A stretch of 64,000 nucleotides of DNA from contig NZ_PHHD01000001.1 of assembly GCF_002813445.1 (NCBI RefSeq), positions 1,736,001 through 1,800,000 of the forward strand, in the 5' to 3' direction. The position numbers and the translations under genes are program-made. Source of the stretch: Pseudomonas tolaasii NCPPB 2192 (GTDB lineage: Bacteria > Pseudomonadota > Gammaproteobacteria > Pseudomonadales > Pseudomonadaceae). Shown in pieces: positions 45,833-54,355 of the stretch; within the stretch, counting starts at the first letter, position 1, and each line of letters begins with the position of its first letter. Under the pieces are notes generated by a model that saw nothing but the letters and a program-made list of their open reading frames with translations, was not told the DNA's origin and did no database searches.

Positions 45833-46668
45833 GGCTGGTTCTCCATCGCAGGGCTGTAAACCCGCGGCGCATTTTTCTGCGGCAGGTGGATGAGATTGAG
45901 GTTGTGCCGGCGGGCCCATTGCAGGGCGAGGCCGGTGGGCGACGACAGGCTGACCAGGGTCTGGATGCCGGCGCGCAACACTTTTTGGATCAGTTCGAGG
46001 CTGCAGCGGCTGGTAACAATCGCCAGGCCGCCGTCGGTCGGAATCTCTTGGCGGATCAGGGCGCCAATCAATTTATCCAGCGCGTTGTGCCGTCCGATGT
46101 CTTCGCGGCCCAGCAGCAATTCGCCCTGCCCGTTCATGAACACCGCCGCATGCACGGCGCCGCTGTACTGGCCAAGGGGCTGAAATGCGCTGATCCGCTG
46201 GCGCAGGCCATCGAGCCATTCGGCGGGCGGCAATGGCGCGCCGGGCAATACCTGGAGGTCGGGCAAGGCTTGCTCGACGGCTTCGACCCCGCACAAGCCG
46301 CAGCCGCTGGTGCCGGCCAGTTGGCGACGCTGCTGCTTGAGGTTCCAAAAGGCGCGGCTGGATATCTGCACCTGTGCGTATTGGGCCGAGCCGGAGCCGC
46401 TGAGTTTCAGGTCATAGATGTCGCTAACGTCGGCGATAATGCCGCTGCCGATACTGAAACCCACAATAAAGTCTTCAAGATCCGTCGGCGTGACCAGCAT
46501 CACGGCCTGGCTGATATCGTTGTAAGCGATCGCCAACGCCACTTCTTCCGCCAAGGCTGTGCTGGCGACTTCGGTGTGTTCGAGGTTGCAATACTGATAG
46601 GTCTGGCTGGCGGCTGGCGCGGGCACTTCAGGGGCGGGCGCCGCGCAGGCAGGGCGCTTGGCGTTCAT
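45829..46668 (-). CDS. fdhD: Formate dehydrogenase accessory sulfurtransferase FdhD
   Basis: The 279-residue protein passes sulfur from IscS to the molybdenum cofactor of formate-dehydrogenase-like enzymes. The catalytic cysteines are in SGCGLCGVEAVEQ (about residue 123), and GREDIGRHNALDKLIG is a family mark. The stop overlaps the start of the molybdoenzyme gene (ATGA), so maturation factor and target are made together. Confidence 0.92.
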
Positions 46669-46690
46669 GGGGCAGTACCACCGACGGATT

Positions 46691-46746
46691 GATCAGTGTT
46701 TAGACTAGGCGCGACAAAGGGTCGCGTCTAATTGCCAGTACTGATC
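46691..46746. promoter_or_regulatory. Nested inverted repeats between LysR gene and fdhD
   Basis: GATCAGT (46691-46697) pairs with ACTGATC (46740-46746), TTAGAC (46700-46705) with GTCTAA (46726-46731), and GCGAC (46711-46715) with GTCGC (46721-46725). The whole lies in the 97-base gap upstream of fdhD. It could be a regulator site or a stem-loop that separates the two transcripts. Confidence 0.45.
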
Positions 46747-46765
46747 TACCGATAGATGGCGTCGA

Positions 46766-47653
46766 TCAAGCGTCTTGCTGCGATTTTTGAAACAGCGCAA
46801 AACAGGCTTCCGCCAGTGCCGAGCGCGGCGCGCTGCGACGCATGATCAGCCCCAGGCGCGCGAGCGTGTGGGCTTCTTCGATCGGTTGCAGGCGCAAATG
46901 CTCGGTCAGTGCATCCAGGCCGCCGTCCAGCGGCATTACCGCGCAGCACAGGCCGCCATGCACGGCTTGTAACAATTGATGCACCGCGTCGGTTTGCAGC
47001 AACGGTTGCGGGTTGAGCCCGCGGCTGTGGAAGTTGTGGTCGATGGATTGGCGAAAGTGCATGCCGCTGGTGAGCATGCCCAGCGGCAGTTCGATCAGCG
47101 CTTCCCAGCTCAACGGTTTGTCACCGAAGCTGAAATACCGCTGGTCGTACAGCAGGCCCATGCGGGTTTCGCCGAGGGCCAGCGAGTCAAACCTTTCGTT
47201 GTCCAGCCGCTCCAGGTAGGACACACCCAGATCCAGACGGTTGCTCGCCAGTTGTTCGAGGATTTGCTCCGAGCTGAGTGCCGACAGCTCAAAGCGCAGG
47301 CTTGGGTGCTCTTTATGCAGTTGCTGCATCAAGGCCAGCGGGTCGAAGCTCGACAGCGGCACCACGCCAAGTCGCAAGGTGCCGACCAAATTGCCGCGAC
47401 AGGCCGCCGCTTCGGCCTGCAAGCCGTCATAGGCCGCGAGCACGGTGCGCGCCCAGGCCAACACCCGTTCGCCCGGCGCGGTAAATCCTTCGAAGCGCTG
47501 ACCTCGATTGACCAGCGGCAAATCCAGCTCCTCTTCAAGGTTGCGCAGGCGCATCGACAGCGTGGGCTGGGTGATGTGGCAACGCGCCGCCGCCTGGCCG
47601 AAGTGACGGGTTTCGTCGAGGGCGATGAGGAATTTCAGCTGTTTGATGTCCAT
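46766..47653 (-). CDS. LysR-family transcriptional regulator
   Basis: The 295-residue regulator starts at ATG 47653 with GGAG seven bases upstream; the open frame extends about 94 codons further but that part has no LysR character. The DNA-binding domain (MDIKQLKFLIALDETRHFGQAAARCHITQPTLSMRLRNLEEEL) is at residues 1-58, followed by a substrate-binding domain. It precedes fdhD in the same direction and may control fdhD and the molybdoenzyme. The same order occurs in P. aeruginosa. Confidence 0.87.
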   Translation of the reverse strand: MDIKQLKFLIALDETRHFGQAAARCHITQPTLSMRLRNLEEELDLPLVNRGQRFEGFTAPGERVLAWARTVLAAYDGLQAEAAACRGNLVGTLRLGVVPLSSFDPLALMQQLHKEHPSLRFELSALSSEQILEQLASNRLDLGVSYLERLDNERFDSLALGETRMGLLYDQRYFSFGDKPLSWEALIELPLGMLTSGMHFRQSIDHNFHSRGLNPQPLLQTDAVHQLLQAVHGGLCCAVMPLDGGLDALTEHLRLQPIEEAHTLARLGLIMRRSAPRSALAEACFALFQKSQQDA

Positions 47654-47783
47654 CTTCGCTCCGGGCTTATTCCAATGGCGCAGGATTCTAGCGCGTTTGA
47701 GTCTTTGGTCGGGCTGGAACCCGGTTCGGCAGGACTGGTCTAGTCTTGGGTATCTGGAAACCAAACCCCAAGGAGAGCGCACT

Positions 47784-48224
47784 ATGAGTCTATTTAGTTT
47801 TGTGAAGGAAGCTGGCGAAAAGCTGATCGATTTGCTGACGCCGGGCAATGCGAACGCGGGTGAGCAGTTGAAGGACCACATCTCCAAGGTCGGTCTGGGT
47901 AACCCCAATGTGCAGGCAACCGTGGAGGGCGACAAAGTTATCCTGACCGGTGAAGTGGCGACTCAGGAAGAGAAGGAAAAAGTCATTTTGGCGGCCGGTA
48001 ACATTGCAGGTGTCGGCAGTGTGGAAGACAAGATCACCGTATCCGGGCCTGCTGTGACCGCTGCCCGATTCGTCGTGGTGAAAAAGGGCGACACCCTCAG
48101 TGCAATTTCCCTGGCGGTGTATGGCAACGCCAACCAGTACAACAAGATTTTTGAGGCCAACAAGCCGCTGTTGTCGCATCCCGACAAGATTTACCCAGGG
48201 CAGACGTTGCGTATTCCCGAGTAA
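47784..48224 (+). CDS. lysM: BON-LysM domain protein
   Basis: The 146-residue protein has a BON domain (about 25-85) and a C-terminal LysM peptidoglycan-binding domain (VVVKKGDTLSAISLAVYGNANQYNKIFEANK, about 97-146), as in YgaU/LysM (Kbp) potassium-binding proteins. There is no signal peptide, as in that family. AAGGAGAG precedes ATG 47784. It is divergent from the LysR gene. Confidence 0.9.
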   Translation: MSLFSFVKEAGEKLIDLLTPGNANAGEQLKDHISKVGLGNPNVQATVEGDKVILTGEVATQEEKEKVILAAGNIAGVGSVEDKITVSGPAVTAARFVVVKKGDTLSAISLAVYGNANQYNKIFEANKPLLSHPDKIYPGQTLRIPE

Positions 48225-48255
48225 TTCACCTTTAAGCAGGTGTGAGTTGGCTTGT

Positions 48256-48341
48256 GTGGGAGCTGGCTTGCCTGCGATAGCATCACCTCGTTTTATTTGA
48301 TGAATCGAGGTGCCTGCATCGCGGGCAAGCCCGACTCCCAC
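48256..48341. repeat. REP doublet with unlike arms
   Basis: GTGGGAGCTGGCTTGCCTGCGAT faces ATCGCGGGCAAGCCCGACTCCCAC. It lies between the convergent LysM and yrfG genes. Confidence 0.9.
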
Positions 48342-48363
48342 ATTGGCTTGTGTTCACATCGGT

Positions 48364-49026
48364 TTAGAGTCCGAGAATAAGCTCGCGGTAGTCATCCACT
48401 GCCGCAAACTCGCCCGTGTCCTTTGGCCCTTTCTTGCTGTCCGGTTCCTTCACTGCCAACAAATGCCCCACACCAAATTCCCTCGCGCTGCGCAGAATCG
48501 GCAAGGTGTCGTCGATAAACAAACTGCACGCCGGGTCGAAGTGCAGGTCCGCTTGCAGGGCGTCCCAAAAGTGCGGGCTTTCCTTGGGGAAACCGTAATC
48601 GTGGGAACTGATCAACCGCTCGAAATACGGAGCCAGCTCGATGCGTTCCAGCTTTAAGGACAGCGCGTCACGATGAGCGTTGGTGATCATGATCACGCGC
48701 TTGCCGGCCTTTTTGATTGCCGCGAGAAAGGTATCGGCGTCCGGGCGCAAGGCGATCAGGTGGGCGGTTTCCAGCTTGAGTTCGCGCACCGGAATCTTCA
48801 ACTCGGTGCTCCAGAAATCCAGGCAATACCATTGCAACTGTCCGGCGTTACGCTCGAACAGAGGCTGCAACTCCATCTCGGCCATGGCGCGGCTGACGCC
48901 GTGCAGTTCGGCATAACGCTGCGGCAGGTGCTCCATCCAGAAGTGGTTGTCGAAGTGCAGGTCAAGCAGGGTGCCGTCCATGTCCAGCAGGACGGTGTCG
49001 ATGGCGTGCCAGGGCAGAGAGGGCAT
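48364..49026 (-). CDS. yrfG: GMP/IMP nucleotidase YrfG
   Basis: The 220-residue HAD-family hydrolase has motif I LLDMDGTLLDLHFD (about residues 13-26), motif II ITNAHRD and the acidic motif IV SLFIDDTLPILRSA. The E. coli homologue dephosphorylates GMP and IMP. It is divergent from nudE, an arrangement conserved in Pseudomonas and enteric bacteria. Confidence 0.88.
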   Translation of the reverse strand: MPSLPWHAIDTVLLDMDGTLLDLHFDNHFWMEHLPQRYAELHGVSRAMAEMELQPLFERNAGQLQWYCLDFWSTELKIPVRELKLETAHLIALRPDADTFLAAIKKAGKRVIMITNAHRDALSLKLERIELAPYFERLISSHDYGFPKESPHFWDALQADLHFDPACSLFIDDTLPILRSAREFGVGHLLAVKEPDSKKGPKDTGEFAAVDDYRELILGL

Positions 49027-49113
49027 GGGGCGTTCTCATGTAAGTAAAGATATCCGACACAGACAATCGGAAAAGCCACGGTATAGTAACCCGATCACGC
49101 CAAGGAGCCGCTT

Positions 49114-49680
49114 ATGCGCCAGAAACCCACCGTCCTCGCCCGCGAAATAGTCGCCAGTAGCCGTTTGTTCCGCGTGGAGGAAGTGCAATTGCGCTTTTCC
49201 AACGGCGTTGAGCGAACCTACGAACGCCTGGTGGGCCGCGGTGCCGGTTATGGTGCGGTGATGATCGTGGCGATGATCGACGCCGACCACGCATTGCTGG
49301 TCGAAGAGTACTGTGGCGGGACTGACGAATATGAGCTTTCCTTACCCAAGGGGCTGATCGAGCCCGGTGAGGATGTGCTGGCGGCGGCAGACCGTGAACT
49401 CAAGGAGGAAGCCGGCTATGGTGCGCACCAACTGGAGCACATCACCGAGCTTTCGTTGTCGCCCGGTTATATGAGCCAGAAAATCCAGGTGGTGTTGGCC
49501 ACCGATCTGTATGAAGAACGCCTTGAAGGCGATGAACCCGAGCCGATGCGTGTAGACAGGGTGAACCTGCGCGAGCTGTCGCAACTGGCGCAAAATGAGC
49601 AGTTCAGCGAGGGCCGTGCATTGGCCGCGCTGTACCTGGTACGAGACCTGTTGATCCAGCGTGGAGCGTTTGTCGCATGA
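49114..49680 (+). CDS. nudE: ADP compounds hydrolase NudE
   Basis: The 188-residue Nudix enzyme cleaves ADP-ribose, Ap3A and NADH. The Nudix box is complete: GLIEPGEDVLAAADRELKEEAGY (about residues 79-101). It overlaps cysQ by four bases (ATGA), so the two nucleotide-cleaning enzymes are co-translated. Confidence 0.92.
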   Translation: MRQKPTVLAREIVASSRLFRVEEVQLRFSNGVERTYERLVGRGAGYGAVMIVAMIDADHALLVEEYCGGTDEYELSLPKGLIEPGEDVLAAADRELKEEAGYGAHQLEHITELSLSPGYMSQKIQVVLATDLYEERLEGDEPEPMRVDRVNLRELSQLAQNEQFSEGRALAALYLVRDLLIQRGAFVA

Positions 49681-50513
49681 GCGAATTGTTTTTAGGCCAC
49701 CCTTTCATTGCCCCCGTAATCGAACTGGCGCGCCAGGCTGGCGAAGTGATCCTGCCGTACTGGCGGGCCGATGTGGCCGTCACATCCAAATCCGATGATT
49801 CACCTGTTACCGCCGCCGACCTGGCCGCGCACCATTTGATCCTGGCCGGGCTCACTGCACTCGACCCGAGCATTCCCGTGCTGTCCGAAGAAGACGCCAA
49901 TATCGACCAGAGCGTACGCGCCGGCTGGCAGCGCTGGTGGCTGGTTGACCCGCTGGATGGCACCAAGGAATTCATTTCCGGCAGTGAGGAGTTCACCGTC
50001 AACATTGCCCTGATTGAAAACGGGCGCGTGGTGTTTGGCGTGGTGTCGATGCCGACCAGCGGGCGTTGCTACTTTGGCGGCGCAGGCCTGGGCGCGTGGC
50101 GTTCGGACGTGAAGTCAGCGCCCAAGCAGATTCAGGTGCGCCAGAGGCCGGCCGCGGGTGAGGCGTTTACCGTGGTTGCCAGCCGCCGGCATTCCAGCCC
50201 TGAGCAGGAGCGTTTGCTCGATGGTTTGAGTGAAGGCCTGGGTGAGTTGAAACTCGCGAACATCGGCAGCTCGCTGAAATTCTGCCTGCTGGCCGAAGGC
50301 AGTGCTGATTGCTACCCGCGCCTGGCACCGACGTCGCAGTGGGACACCGCGGCAGCCCAGGGCGTGCTGGAAGGCGCCGGTGGCGAGGTGCTGGAATTGA
50401 GCGGCGAGCGGTTCAGCTACCCGGCGCGCGCCTCGTTGTTGAACCCGTTCTTTTTGGCGCTGCCGGCGAAGGCGGCATGGCGTGAGCGGTTGTTGACGCT
50501 AGCCCGGTCATAA
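49677..50513 (+). CDS. cysQ: 3'(2'),5'-bisphosphate nucleotidase CysQ
   Basis: The 278-residue inositol-monophosphatase-fold enzyme removes 3'-phosphate from PAP, a by-product of sulfate assimilation. The metal-binding motifs are DDSPVTAADLAAH, VLSEEDA and WLVDPLDGTKEF, plus WDTAAAQGVLEGAGG. It completes the sulfur theme of the window though it lies apart from the sulfur block. A REP doublet follows. Confidence 0.92.
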   Translation: MSELFLGHPFIAPVIELARQAGEVILPYWRADVAVTSKSDDSPVTAADLAAHHLILAGLTALDPSIPVLSEEDANIDQSVRAGWQRWWLVDPLDGTKEFISGSEEFTVNIALIENGRVVFGVVSMPTSGRCYFGGAGLGAWRSDVKSAPKQIQVRQRPAAGEAFTVVASRRHSSPEQERLLDGLSEGLGELKLANIGSSLKFCLLAEGSADCYPRLAPTSQWDTAAAQGVLEGAGGEVLELSGERFSYPARASLLNPFFLALPAKAAWRERLLTLARS

Positions 50514-50530
50514 GCCGAGCGTAGATCAAT

Positions 50531-50599
50531 GTGGGAGCTGGCTTGCCTGCGTAGCGGTGGTGAATTCACTAGCGATATCGCAGGCAAGCCAGCTCCCAC
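50531..50599. repeat. REP doublet with shortened loop
   Basis: GTGGGAGCTGGCTTGCCTGCGTA faces TATCGCAGGCAAGCCAGCTCCCAC with a loop of only about 20 bases. Confidence 0.9.
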
Positions 50600-50621
50600 A
50601 GTTGTTTCGGGGGTGTGGCGT

Positions 50622-51077
50622 TTAGCGGTGCAGGACGTATTGGCCGGTGAAAGTCACCGCGCGGTCTTCACTGTCTTTGTTCACAACCCAGGTTTCCAGC
50701 GTCAACCGTGCCCGGCCATAGCGCTTGTAGGTTGCCACAAACCGCTTCCACACCTTGTCTTCCGGGGCCGCGCAGATCGCGGTCGCATCCCGGGTGACCG
50801 GCAGCGGATAACTGATCTGCCCCTCCTGAATCACGATATGACCGTCTTCGATGCCTTCCTCGCGTAACTGCAAATGCAACCAGCCCCAGCCGGCCAGCAC
50901 CGCGCCGCAATAGAGGCTGCCGCCAAACATGGTGCTTTTGTGGTTGATATTGGCCTGAAGGGGCAGGTGCAGTTGCAATTGCGCGTGTTGCCAGTCGAGC
51001 ACGCTGAGACCCATTTCCCGGGTAAGGGGAATGTCGTGGTGGAGGATGGATTCCAGGTAACGGCTGTCGCGGTTCAT
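50622..51077 (-). CDS. YiiD C-terminal-type thioesterase
   Basis: The 151-residue protein matches the thioesterase domain found at the C-terminus of YiiD (hotdog fold); the NHKSTMFGGSLYCGAVLAGWGWLH block is the family core. ATG 51077 has AAGAGG six bases upstream. An ATG at 51107 would overlap the dctD stop (ATGA) but lacks a ribosome-binding site. It follows dctD on the same strand and may be read with it. Substrate unknown. Confidence 0.82.
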   Translation of the reverse strand: MNRDSRYLESILHHDIPLTREMGLSVLDWQHAQLQLHLPLQANINHKSTMFGGSLYCGAVLAGWGWLHLQLREEGIEDGHIVIQEGQISYPLPVTRDATAICAAPEDKVWKRFVATYKRYGRARLTLETWVVNKDSEDRAVTFTGQYVLHR

Positions 51078-51103
51078 GGGGGCCTCTTGGCGGGTGGGCG
51101 GGG

Positions 51104-52489
51104 TCATTCGTCGTCGGCACTGTGGCTGGCGCTGTCGGCAAAGTTCAGGCCGTGCTTGCGCAGTTTGTCGTGCAGGGTTTTGCGCGGTATGCCCAAGGCT
51201 TCGGCAAGGCTGCGCACCGAGCTGTGGGGGCGGGTCAGCTCGGCGGCGATCAGGCTTTTTTCGAACTGCTCGACCTGATCACTCAACCCCCCGGAAGTGG
51301 ACGTCAGTACGCCCGCAGCCGGGTTGTCCGGCGAGTTGTCCAGTGCCAGTTCCAGCCCGAGGGCGAAACGTTCGGCGGCGTTTTGCAGCTCACGCACGTT
51401 GCCCGGCCAGCTATGGCGCAGCAACAGTGCGCGCTGGCCCGGTTGCAGTTCATGCAGCGGCAGGCCGTGGCGGCTGCTGGCTTCGTCGGCAAAGTGCTGG
51501 AACAGCATCAACGCATCTTCACCGCGCTCGCGCAGCGGCGGAATGCGCAGTGGCGCGACGTTGAGGCGGTAGTACAAGTCGGCCCGGAAGCGGCCCTGGT
51601 CGGCGGACTGGCGCAAGTCTTCCTTGGTGGCCGCAATGATGCGGATATCCAGCGGGATCAGCTGATTACCGCCCAGACGCTCCACCACCCGCTCCTGCAA
51701 CAGGCGCAGCAATTTCACCTGCACGTCCAGGCTCATGCTTTCGATTTCATCCAGAAACAGCGTGCCGCCGTTGGCGAATTCGAACTTGCCGATGCGGCGT
51801 TTCTGCGCGCCGGTAAACGCGCCGGGTTCGTGGCCGAACAGTTCGCTTTCCACCACCGATTCGGCCAGGGCACCGGCGTTGATCGCCACAAACGGCCCGC
51901 TGCGCCGGCTCGACAAATCGTGCAGCGCGCGGGCAACCACTTCTTTACCGGCGCCGGTTTCGCCCAGGATTAGCACGTCAGCCTTGGTCGCGGCCAGCGC
52001 GCCGATCTGCTCGCGCAGGCGCAGCATTTGCGGCGAATGGCCCACCAGGCGCGTGCTCAATTGCTGACGGTCGCTGAGGGCCAGGCGCAGGCTGCGGTTG
52101 TCCAGCACCAGGCGGCGCAGGGCCAGGGCGCGGCGCACGCTGTCGAGCAAGGCGTCGCTGGCGAAGGGTTTTTCGAGGAAGTCATAGGCGCCGGCGCGCA
52201 TGGCCTGCACGGCCAATGGCACGTCGCCGTGGCCGGTGATCAGCAGCACCGGCAGTTCCGGGTCCTGGCCATGCAGTTCGGCGAGCAGTTCCAGGCCGTC
52301 CATGCCGGGCATGCGGATGTCGCTGACCACCACGCCCGGCCAGTCCCGTGACAGGCGCGCGGTGAGGCCGGTGGCTTCGCCCAGGGTCAGGACTTTCAGC
52401 CCGGCCAGGTCCAGGGTCTGGCACAGCGCCTGACGCAGGTGTGGATCGTCGTCGATCAACACCACCTGAATCCCGTTATCGATACTCAT
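51104..52489 (-). CDS. dctD: Sigma-54-dependent response regulator, DctD type
   Basis: The 461-residue activator has a receiver domain (IDDDPHLRQAL, phospho-acceptor Asp in VVVSDIRMPGMDG near residue 56), a central AAA+ domain (Walker A GETGAGKE, the sigma-54 contact loop GAFTGA, Walker B GGTLFLDEI) and a Fis-type helix-turn-helix at the end (SLAEALGIPRKTLHDKLRKHGL). It is co-translated with the kinase gene (ATGA overlap). DctBD pairs control C4-dicarboxylate uptake; the transporter genes are not in the window. Confidence 0.88.
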   Translation of the reverse strand: MSIDNGIQVVLIDDDPHLRQALCQTLDLAGLKVLTLGEATGLTARLSRDWPGVVVSDIRMPGMDGLELLAELHGQDPELPVLLITGHGDVPLAVQAMRAGAYDFLEKPFASDALLDSVRRALALRRLVLDNRSLRLALSDRQQLSTRLVGHSPQMLRLREQIGALAATKADVLILGETGAGKEVVARALHDLSSRRSGPFVAINAGALAESVVESELFGHEPGAFTGAQKRRIGKFEFANGGTLFLDEIESMSLDVQVKLLRLLQERVVERLGGNQLIPLDIRIIAATKEDLRQSADQGRFRADLYYRLNVAPLRIPPLRERGEDALMLFQHFADEASSRHGLPLHELQPGQRALLLRHSWPGNVRELQNAAERFALGLELALDNSPDNPAAGVLTSTSGGLSDQVEQFEKSLIAAELTRPHSSVRSLAEALGIPRKTLHDKLRKHGLNFADSASHSADDE

Positions 52490-54303
52490 ACACTGCGGTC
52501 CTCGGACGGTTGCAGACTGACGCCCGGCGAGCCGGCACGCAGTTTCAAGGTTAACAGCGCGCCGCCTTCCTTGTGGTTGGCAAACAGCAGTTCGCCGCCG
52601 AACGCGCGCATGAGCGTGTCGCAGATGGCCAGGCCCAGCCCCAACCCCTGAGTACGCGTCTTGGTGGTGTAGAACGGCTCGCTGGCGCGGCCCAGGGCTT
52701 CCATGCAAAAGCCCGGGCCGTTGTCGCGAATGTACAGGTTGACGCCCTGTTCGGTGGTTTGGGCACTCAGCCAGAGTTTGCGCGGCGGGCCTTTTTCGGT
52801 GAGGGCGTCGAGGGCGTTGGCCAGCAGGTTGCCGAGGACCTGGCGCAGGCGGGTTTCGCCGGCTTGCACCCACAGTGTGGCTTCCGGCAAGTCGCGGATC
52901 AGCTCGACTTCCATCGAGCGCCGCCGCTTGGCCAGCAGTGCCAGCGCATCGTCCAGCGCCGGTTGCAGCGCCACGCTCTCCGGCGCGTGGCGGTCACGGC
53001 GGGCAAAGGCGCGCAGGTGGGCGATGATCGAGGCCATGCGCCCGGTCAACTCGCTGATCAGCTTGAGGTTGCCGCGTGCATCATTGGTGCGCTCGTGGTC
53101 GAGGAGGATTTCGGCGTTTTCCGCGTAGCTGCGAATCGCCGCCAGCGGCTGGTTGAGTTCGTGGCTGATGCTCGCCGACATGGTGCCCAGCGCCGACAGC
53201 TTGCCCGCCTGCACCAGGTCATCCTGAGCGCGCACCAGTTCCTGCTGGGCGTGTTCGCGCTCCAGCACTTCCTGTTTCAGGCGCCGGTTGAGGCCTTCCA
53301 GGTCGCTGGTCCGTTCGACTACGCGGGCCTCCAGCTCGCGGCGCGCCTTGGCTTCGAAGGCGATGCGTTCCAGGTAGTGGCGACGGCGCTGCATCATCAA
53401 GCCCAGCAACAGCATCAACACCAGCAAGGTGGCGCCGCCGACGGCGACCACCGTGCGCACCGGGCGGCTGATCAGCGAACGCGGCGCCAGAATCTCCACC
53501 GTCCAGCCGGTTTCGGCAATGGCGGTGGATTGGCGCAACCAGGCGGTGGAACTCAGGGCCAGCGGTTGCGGGTCGCGGGTTGGGTAGGGCTGGATTGCGA
53601 TGATGGCCTGGCGCTCTTCAGCGGTCAGCGGCCGGGTCGCGCGGAAGCGCCATTGCGGGCGTGAAGTCAGGATCACCACGCCGTTGTGATCGGTCACCAG
53701 CAGTTGCTCGGGGGTGTTGCCCCACAGGCTTTCGGTGTGATCCAGGTCGACCTTGACCACCAGCACACCAATGATTTTCTTGCCTTCGCGCACGGCGGCA
53801 GCAAAAAAGTAGCCGCGTTTGGCCGAGGTGGTCCCCAGGCCGAAAAACCGCCCGAGGCGCCCGGCCATGGCTTCGCTGAAATAGGGGCGGAACGAGAAGT
53901 TGCGGTCCACAAAACTGTCTTGCTTGTCCCAGTTCGACGCGGCGAGGGTCTTGCCGGTGGTGTCCATCAGGTACATCACTTCCACCCCGGCCTGGGCGGC
54001 GACATCCTTGAGCAGCAGGTTGGCGTTGGTCAGGTTGGTGCTCACGTGCGGCGCGTCCAGCGCCGTGCGCAGGGCGGGCAGGTCGCCGAGGATCTGGGGC
54101 AGCACTTCATAGCGGTGCAGGGTGCCCAGCAGGTTGGCCACGTACAGGTCGAGGGTCTGGCGGTTCTGCCCGGCCAGTTCGCTGCGGTAATAGCGCTCGG
54201 CCAGATGCTCCAGCGGCCACAGCAGCGGGGCCAGGCACAATGCCAGGAGGGCGAGGCTGCGCCAGCGGGGTCTGCGCGGGAGGGATGGAGTCATGGGAGT
54301 CAT
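52486..54303 (-). CDS. dctB: DctB-type sensor histidine kinase
   Basis: The 605-residue kinase has a membrane helix at about 15-31, a large periplasmic sensor domain of the double-PAS type with VMYLMDTTGKTLAASNWDK, a second helix near 285-308, a coiled linker, the phospho-acceptor His in MSASISHELNQPLAAIRSYAE and an HATPase domain (NLLANALDAL, DNGPGF, GLGLGLAI). An ATG at 54294 is an alternative start. A perfect hairpin covers the first ATG. The ligand is probably a C4-dicarboxylate by family. Confidence 0.87.
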   Translation of the reverse strand: MTPMTPSLPRRPRWRSLALLALCLAPLLWPLEHLAERYYRSELAGQNRQTLDLYVANLLGTLHRYEVLPQILGDLPALRTALDAPHVSTNLTNANLLLKDVAAQAGVEVMYLMDTTGKTLAASNWDKQDSFVDRNFSFRPYFSEAMAGRLGRFFGLGTTSAKRGYFFAAAVREGKKIIGVLVVKVDLDHTESLWGNTPEQLLVTDHNGVVILTSRPQWRFRATRPLTAEERQAIIAIQPYPTRDPQPLALSSTAWLRQSTAIAETGWTVEILAPRSLISRPVRTVVAVGGATLLVLMLLLGLMMQRRRHYLERIAFEAKARRELEARVVERTSDLEGLNRRLKQEVLEREHAQQELVRAQDDLVQAGKLSALGTMSASISHELNQPLAAIRSYAENAEILLDHERTNDARGNLKLISELTGRMASIIAHLRAFARRDRHAPESVALQPALDDALALLAKRRRSMEVELIRDLPEATLWVQAGETRLRQVLGNLLANALDALTEKGPPRKLWLSAQTTEQGVNLYIRDNGPGFCMEALGRASEPFYTTKTRTQGLGLGLAICDTLMRAFGGELLFANHKEGGALLTLKLRAGSPGVSLQPSEDRSV

Positions 54304-54325
54304 GCGCCTGTGGGTACAGGCGCAT
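54302..54325. promoter_or_regulatory. Perfect hairpin at the dctB start
   Basis: ATGCGCCTGT and ACAGGCGCAT are exact 10-base complements with a four-base loop. The hairpin lies in the short gap after rfbB and includes the first two bases of the dctB ATG at 54303. No T run follows on the minus strand, so it is a poor terminator. Confidence 0.55.
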
Positions 54326-54355
54326 TATGCCTAGCTGCGGGGCGGGTTGCCTTGG

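Noticed and set aside
46766..47935. Long 389-residue LysR frame
   Set aside because: The first 94 codons lack LysR character and a ribosome-binding site, while MDIKQLKFL at 47653 has GGAG in place.
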